A program made the position numbers and the translations under genes. 7,627 nucleotides of DNA from DASWIG01 sp965371445 (lineage in GTDB: Bacteria > Acidobacteriota > Thermoanaerobaculia > Multivoradales > J023): positions 1 through 7,627 of the forward strand of contig CBDUYN010000294.1 of assembly GCA_965371445.1 (NCBI GenBank). The letters are read 5' to 3'. Every line of letters begins with the position of its first letter. The first letter of the stretch is position 1. Below, one piece after another: positions 5,417-7,627 of the stretch. The notes under the pieces were generated by a model, which did no database searches, had not been told where the DNA came from, and saw only the letters and a program-made list of their open reading frames with translations.

Positions 5417-6276
5417 ACGAAGACCAACTGCTCAAGGACCTCGCCCGGCGGGCCGGCGAAAAGGAGACGGAGAGCGACGCCACCGGCGTCCCGGCGCACT
5501 GGCAGGCCCTCGCCGCCGGCACCTTGGCGCCGGCCGAAGAGGAACGCCTGCGCGCCCGGGCCGCCGGCAGCGAAGAAATCCGTGACGGGCTCGAGCTTTT
5601 CCGTCCCCTGGGAAACGACTTCCAGGCTCGCATGGTCCGCGAGATGCGCGACCGGGTGGAGCCGCAAGCCGAGCCGCAAACCAAGAGAGCGCCCCTGGCG
5701 CGCGTGATCGCCTTCCCGAAGACGCTCGCCTTCCCGAAGACGCCACGACACCGTGGGTGGCTGCAAATGGCCGCCGCCGCGGCCATGGCCGTCGCGGCCG
5801 TGGGTCTCCTCTGGCTCCGGCCGCCGAGCCCGGCGACACCGCTGCCGGAGTACGGCGAGCTGAAGCTCGAGGGGGTCAAGTTCCAGCGTTCAGGGTCGCA
5901 GCGTAGCGAGCCCGGGACGTCGGAGCTCCCGGTCCTGGTTCCCGGCCTCACCTTTCAGATCGACTGGCCCACGAAGAGCGGGGAGGAGGTGCTGGTCGAG
6001 GTGGCGTTCTTCGTGTCCGGGGAGGCCCAGGCGTGGCGGAGGTGGCCGGTGAAGAACGTCTCGATCGCGCCCACGGGCGCCGTGAGAGTCCAGGGAAAGA
6101 TGGCGGGAGACCTCGTGCTGGAGCCCGGCCCATGGACCCTGGTCGCCGTCGTCGGACGGCCGTCGGCCCTGCCGTCTCCGGAGGAGGCCGAGGCCCGCTT
6201 CGCCGCCGGGGAAAGCGGCCCGGACGACGGCAGTTGGCGGTGCCTCAGCCAACCCTTCCTGGTCAAGAACGACTGA
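5413..6276 (+). CDS. Single-pass membrane protein, putative anti-sigma factor
   Basis: A 287-residue protein. Residues 1-114 are charged and predicted cytoplasmic; AHWQALAAGTLAPAEEERL (28-46) resembles the N-terminal part of anti-sigma domains (a His, then a xxGxLxxxEExxxE/R helix), but the Cys pair of zinc-binding anti-sigma domains is missing. One membrane helix follows at about 115-135 (WLQMAAAAAMAVAAVGLLWL), with RHR just before it favouring N-in topology. Residues 136-287 would lie outside the cytoplasm and look beta-rich (PGLTFQIDWP, LVEVAFFVSGE, GPWTLVAVVG); I do not recognise this domain. Position directly after a sigma gene with ATGA overlap is the main reason for the anti-sigma call. 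A six-residue duplication, IAFPKT-LAFPKT, lies at 99-110, just before the membrane helix. An alternative is a sigma-linked membrane sensor that does not bind sigma. A large hairpin element follows the stop codon. Confidence 0.75.
   Translation: MNEDQLLKDLARRAGEKETESDATGVPAHWQALAAGTLAPAEEERLRARAAGSEEIRDGLELFRPLGNDFQARMVREMRDRVEPQAEPQTKRAPLARVIAFPKTLAFPKTPRHRGWLQMAAAAAMAVAAVGLLWLRPPSPATPLPEYGELKLEGVKFQRSGSQRSEPGTSELPVLVPGLTFQIDWPTKSGEEVLVEVAFFVSGEAQAWRRWPVKNVSIAPTGAVRVQGKMAGDLVLEPGPWTLVAVVGRPSALPSPEEAEARFAAGESGPDDGSWRCLSQPFLVKND
5708..5742 (+). repeat. Short in-frame duplication (AFPKT twice)
   Basis: TCGCCTTCCCGAAGACG occurs at 5708-5724 and 5726-5742, an 18-base period that repeats (I/L)AFPKT. 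It is in the cytoplasmic stalk just before the membrane helix of the putative anti-sigma factor. Confidence 0.75.
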
Positions 6277-6280
6277 CACT

Positions 6281-6392
6281 TCCCGGGGTGCGCGGACTTA
6301 CCCCGGGCTTTGGGGTGGAAGAATCGGACAGAAGAGCCGGACCCCTCCTCTCTGAAACCCCACAGCCCGGGGTAAGTCTTCGCACCCCGGGA
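6281..6392. repeat. REPIN-like element: two hairpins in inverted orientation
   Basis: Arms 6281-6316 and 6357-6392 are inverted repeats matching at 33 of 36 bases around a 40-base spacer. Each arm also folds by itself: CCCGGGG (6282-6288) with CCCCGGG (6301-6307), and CCCGGGG (6366-6372) with CCCCGGG (6385-6391), each with a 12-nt loop. Two REP-like hairpins facing each other is the layout of a REPIN. It starts five bases after the stop codon of the membrane protein gene, so it may also end that transcript. Confidence 0.75.
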
Positions 6393-6412
6393 GGGCGGAC
6401 GTGAGTCCGCCC
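6393..6412. repeat. 8-bp perfect hairpin beside the REPIN-like element
   Basis: GGGCGGAC (6393-6400) and GTCCGCCC (6405-6412) pair perfectly around the loop GTGA. The hairpin sits directly between the large inverted repeat and the second 60-bp repeat copy, without a T run. Confidence 0.65.
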
Positions 6413-6416
6413 GCGA

Positions 6417-6476
6417 GACCCGGCAAAAAGATTTCACCCTCCGATGTCAGAAATGCCGAGCTCGCGGCGAATACCC
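6417..6476. repeat. 60-bp dispersed repeat, copy 2 (upstream of FTP gene)
   Basis: This is the partner of 4591-4650 (45 of 60 bases identical, no gaps). In this copy the variable stem reads GCCG-AGCTCG-CGGC, while copy 1 has different bases between the same outer GCC and GGC. It lies about 150 bases before the start of the secreted-protein gene. Confidence 0.75.
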
Positions 6477-6485
6477 CCTCGATCA

Positions 6486-6503
6486 TCAACGGATCCCCGT
6501 TGA
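6486..6503. promoter_or_regulatory. 7-bp perfect hairpin after repeat copy 2
   Basis: TCAACGG (6486-6492) pairs with CCGTTGA (6497-6503) around ATCC. It starts nine bases after the 60-bp repeat, matching the position of the hairpin that follows copy 1, though the sequences differ. Role unknown. I see nothing identifiable from here to the ribosome binding site of the next gene, and no clear promoter. Confidence 0.5.
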
Positions 6504-6615
6504 ACCGGCAGCACCGCGAATCGGCCGCCAGCGTTCGGCACGAAAGCCCCAGAGGGGAGTGGAGTGCCATGTCCACCGGCGGACGTTCGTCATCGACCGT
6601 CCGAGAGTAAGCAGG

Positions 6616-6621
6616 AAGGAG
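6616..6621 (+). promoter_or_regulatory. Ribosome binding site of the secreted FTP protein gene
   Basis: AAGGAG lies seven bases before the ATG at 6629. It fixes a start that is followed directly by a good signal peptide. Confidence 0.8.
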
Positions 6622-6628
6622 TTTTGTC

Positions 6629-7627
6629 ATGCCCACGACGATTAAGAAAATTCTCAGCCGAGCCGTTCTCTTCGCGATCGGCCTCACCGCCGTCGTCCCC
6701 CTGGGGGCCCAGGTGGTGCCCGAGCGCTCGACGCTTCTGGCGGAGAAAGAGCACCGGCACGACGACCTGCGGATCGAGACGACCTACGAGTCGCCGGCCG
6801 AGCTGCCGCTCCAGGCGGCGGCCCGGGCCTACGAGGCGCTCGCCGTCCTCGGGGTCGACGCCGGGTCGGCTCGCGTCGACCGCCGGAGCGGACGCTTCGT
6901 GACGCTCTTGCCCAGCCGGCCTCTCTTGCCCGGCAACGGCCACGGCAATCGCCTGCGCTGGGAGGACATGGGCGTCGCACCGCCAGCGAATCCGGCAGCC
7001 CTCGAGCACGCCGCCTGGAAAGCCTTCGCCGGCTATCTTGAGACCCACCGGGAGGAGCTCCGGATCGACCCCGGCGAGCTCGCCCAGCCCGGACGGGTCA
7101 CCGTCCACGGCGGCGGCGAGATCGTGCAGATCTACGCCCCGCGGAGCTTCGACGGTGTCCCGGTGCGGGGCAGCTACGTCTCCGCGGTCGTCAACCACGG
7201 CAACCTGGTGCTCTTCGGCGCCCACCGGTGGGGGGAGCGCGGCGCGTCCTCGAACCGGCCCCAGCTCAGCCTCGAAGAAGCGGTCGTCGTCGCCGAGGAC
7301 TATCTCCTTCCCCTCGCGGTGACCGGTCACTGGGGCAAGACGCACCAGGTCTACCTGCCGATGGCCAACGGCCACGCTCAGGGGGAGCTCGAGCACGGCA
7401 AAGGCTACCGCTACCGGCCGGCCTGGGCCGTCCAGGTTCAACGTCGAGGGCGACGCCGGAAGCTGGGAGGTCCTGGTCGACGCTTTCACCGGCGAAATCC
7501 TGGCCAACGAGGACCAGAACCACTACGCCGAGATCAAGGGCGGCGTCCTGCCGGTGACCAACGACGGAGTCCCGCCCGACGGCGTCGAGCAGGCCGGCTG
7601 GCCCATGCCCTACCAGGACACCACCCT
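6629..7627 (+). CDS. Secreted FTP/PepSY-domain protein, apparent frameshift, 3' end outside window
   Basis: The first 28 residues are a signal peptide (KK at 6-7, a hydrophobic core, likely cut after LGA at 27). The region at about 160-190, IVQIYAPRSFDGVPVRGSYV, has the pattern of the FTP (fungalysin/thermolysin propeptide) domain, followed by a PepSY-like segment (LSLEEAVVVAEDYL) and RPAWAVQ. After codon 269 (ending at 7435) the frame that began at 6629 turns into an Arg/Gly-rich sequence without family features, while the frame starting at 7437 continues the domain perfectly: FNVEGDAGSWEVLVDAFTGE. One extra G at 7435-7436 explains this. Both frames stay open to the window end. Such propeptides inhibit and fold secreted metallopeptidases, but the mature domain lies beyond the window, so the enzyme type is unknown. 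It may be a read or assembly error or a real disabled gene. Confidence 0.75.
   Translation, partial: MPTTIKKILSRAVLFAIGLTAVVPLGAQVVPERSTLLAEKEHRHDDLRIETTYESPAELPLQAAARAYEALAVLGVDAGSARVDRRSGRFVTLLPSRPLLPGNGHGNRLRWEDMGVAPPANPAALEHAAWKAFAGYLETHREELRIDPGELAQPGRVTVHGGGEIVQIYAPRSFDGVPVRGSYVSAVVNHGNLVLFGAHRWGERGASSNRPQLSLEEAVVVAEDYLLPLAVTGHWGKTHQVYLPMANGHAQGELEHGKGYRYRPAWAVQVQRRGRRRKLGGPGRRFHRRNPGQRGPEPLRRDQGRRPAGDQRRSPARRRRAGRLAHALPGHHP
7433..7439 (+). other. Frameshift site in the FTP protein gene
   Basis: CAGGTTC at this point leaves the frame used from 6629 and the product loses its domain. Removing one G gives CAG TTC, i.e. AWAVQ-FNVEGDAG, and restores the FTP/PepSY domain through to the window end. 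It is not a known slippery motif (no long homopolymer or heptamer), so programmed shifting is unlikely. Confidence 0.7.

Overview
The window is GC-rich, bacterial and protein-coding on the + strand only. I see no tRNA, rRNA, CRISPR array or transposase gene. The mix of a CHAT-domain lipoprotein, a sigma factor coupled to a single-pass membrane protein, an FTP/PepSY secreted protein, a minimal nucleotidyltransferase/HEPN pair and GC-rich palindromic intergenic repeats suggests an environmental bacterium, perhaps Acidobacteriota or a similar high-GC lineage. That placement is inference from gene content and base composition only.

Layout. 1-412: no supported gene, a short tandem repeat, and an extended -10 box set for a leaderless start. 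413-1298: an overlapping MNT nucleotidyltransferase / HEPN RNase pair, i.e. a MntA-HepT type toxin-antitoxin module; the HEPN protein has an unusual Pro/Ala/Glu-rich tail. 1299-1730: gap with small repeats and three perfect GC-rich hairpins. 1731-4511: a 926-residue putative lipoprotein with a helical, TPR-like middle and a C-terminal CHAT caspase-like domain with an intact His/Cys dyad. 4512-4777: a 14-bp stem hairpin, a REP-like motif, one copy of a 60-bp repeat, a nested hairpin and a TATACT box 8 nt before the next ATG. 4778-6276: a sigma-70 family (ECF-like) factor and, overlapping by ATGA, a single-pass membrane protein that looks like its anti-sigma factor. 6277-6628: a REPIN-like pair of inverted hairpins, a further hairpin, the second copy of the 60-bp repeat and another hairpin. 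6629-end: a secreted FTP/PepSY-type protein, cut by the window end and interrupted by an apparent one-base frameshift near 7436.

How it may work together. The nucleotidyltransferase probably neutralises the HEPN RNase by modifying it. The sigma factor and membrane protein look like a classic regulator/inhibitor operon. The neighbouring CHAT protein carries a lipobox and could act on the outer side of the membrane, so the three genes could form a protease-controlled transcription switch: a CHAT protease cutting the extracytoplasmic part of an anti-sigma factor. That link is a hypothesis from gene order and domain logic, with a precedent in the TPR-CHAT / Csx30 / sigma arrangement of type III-E CRISPR (Craspase). 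The same 60-bp element lies upstream of both the sigma gene and the secreted-protein gene, so shared control or a shared dispersed repeat family is possible.
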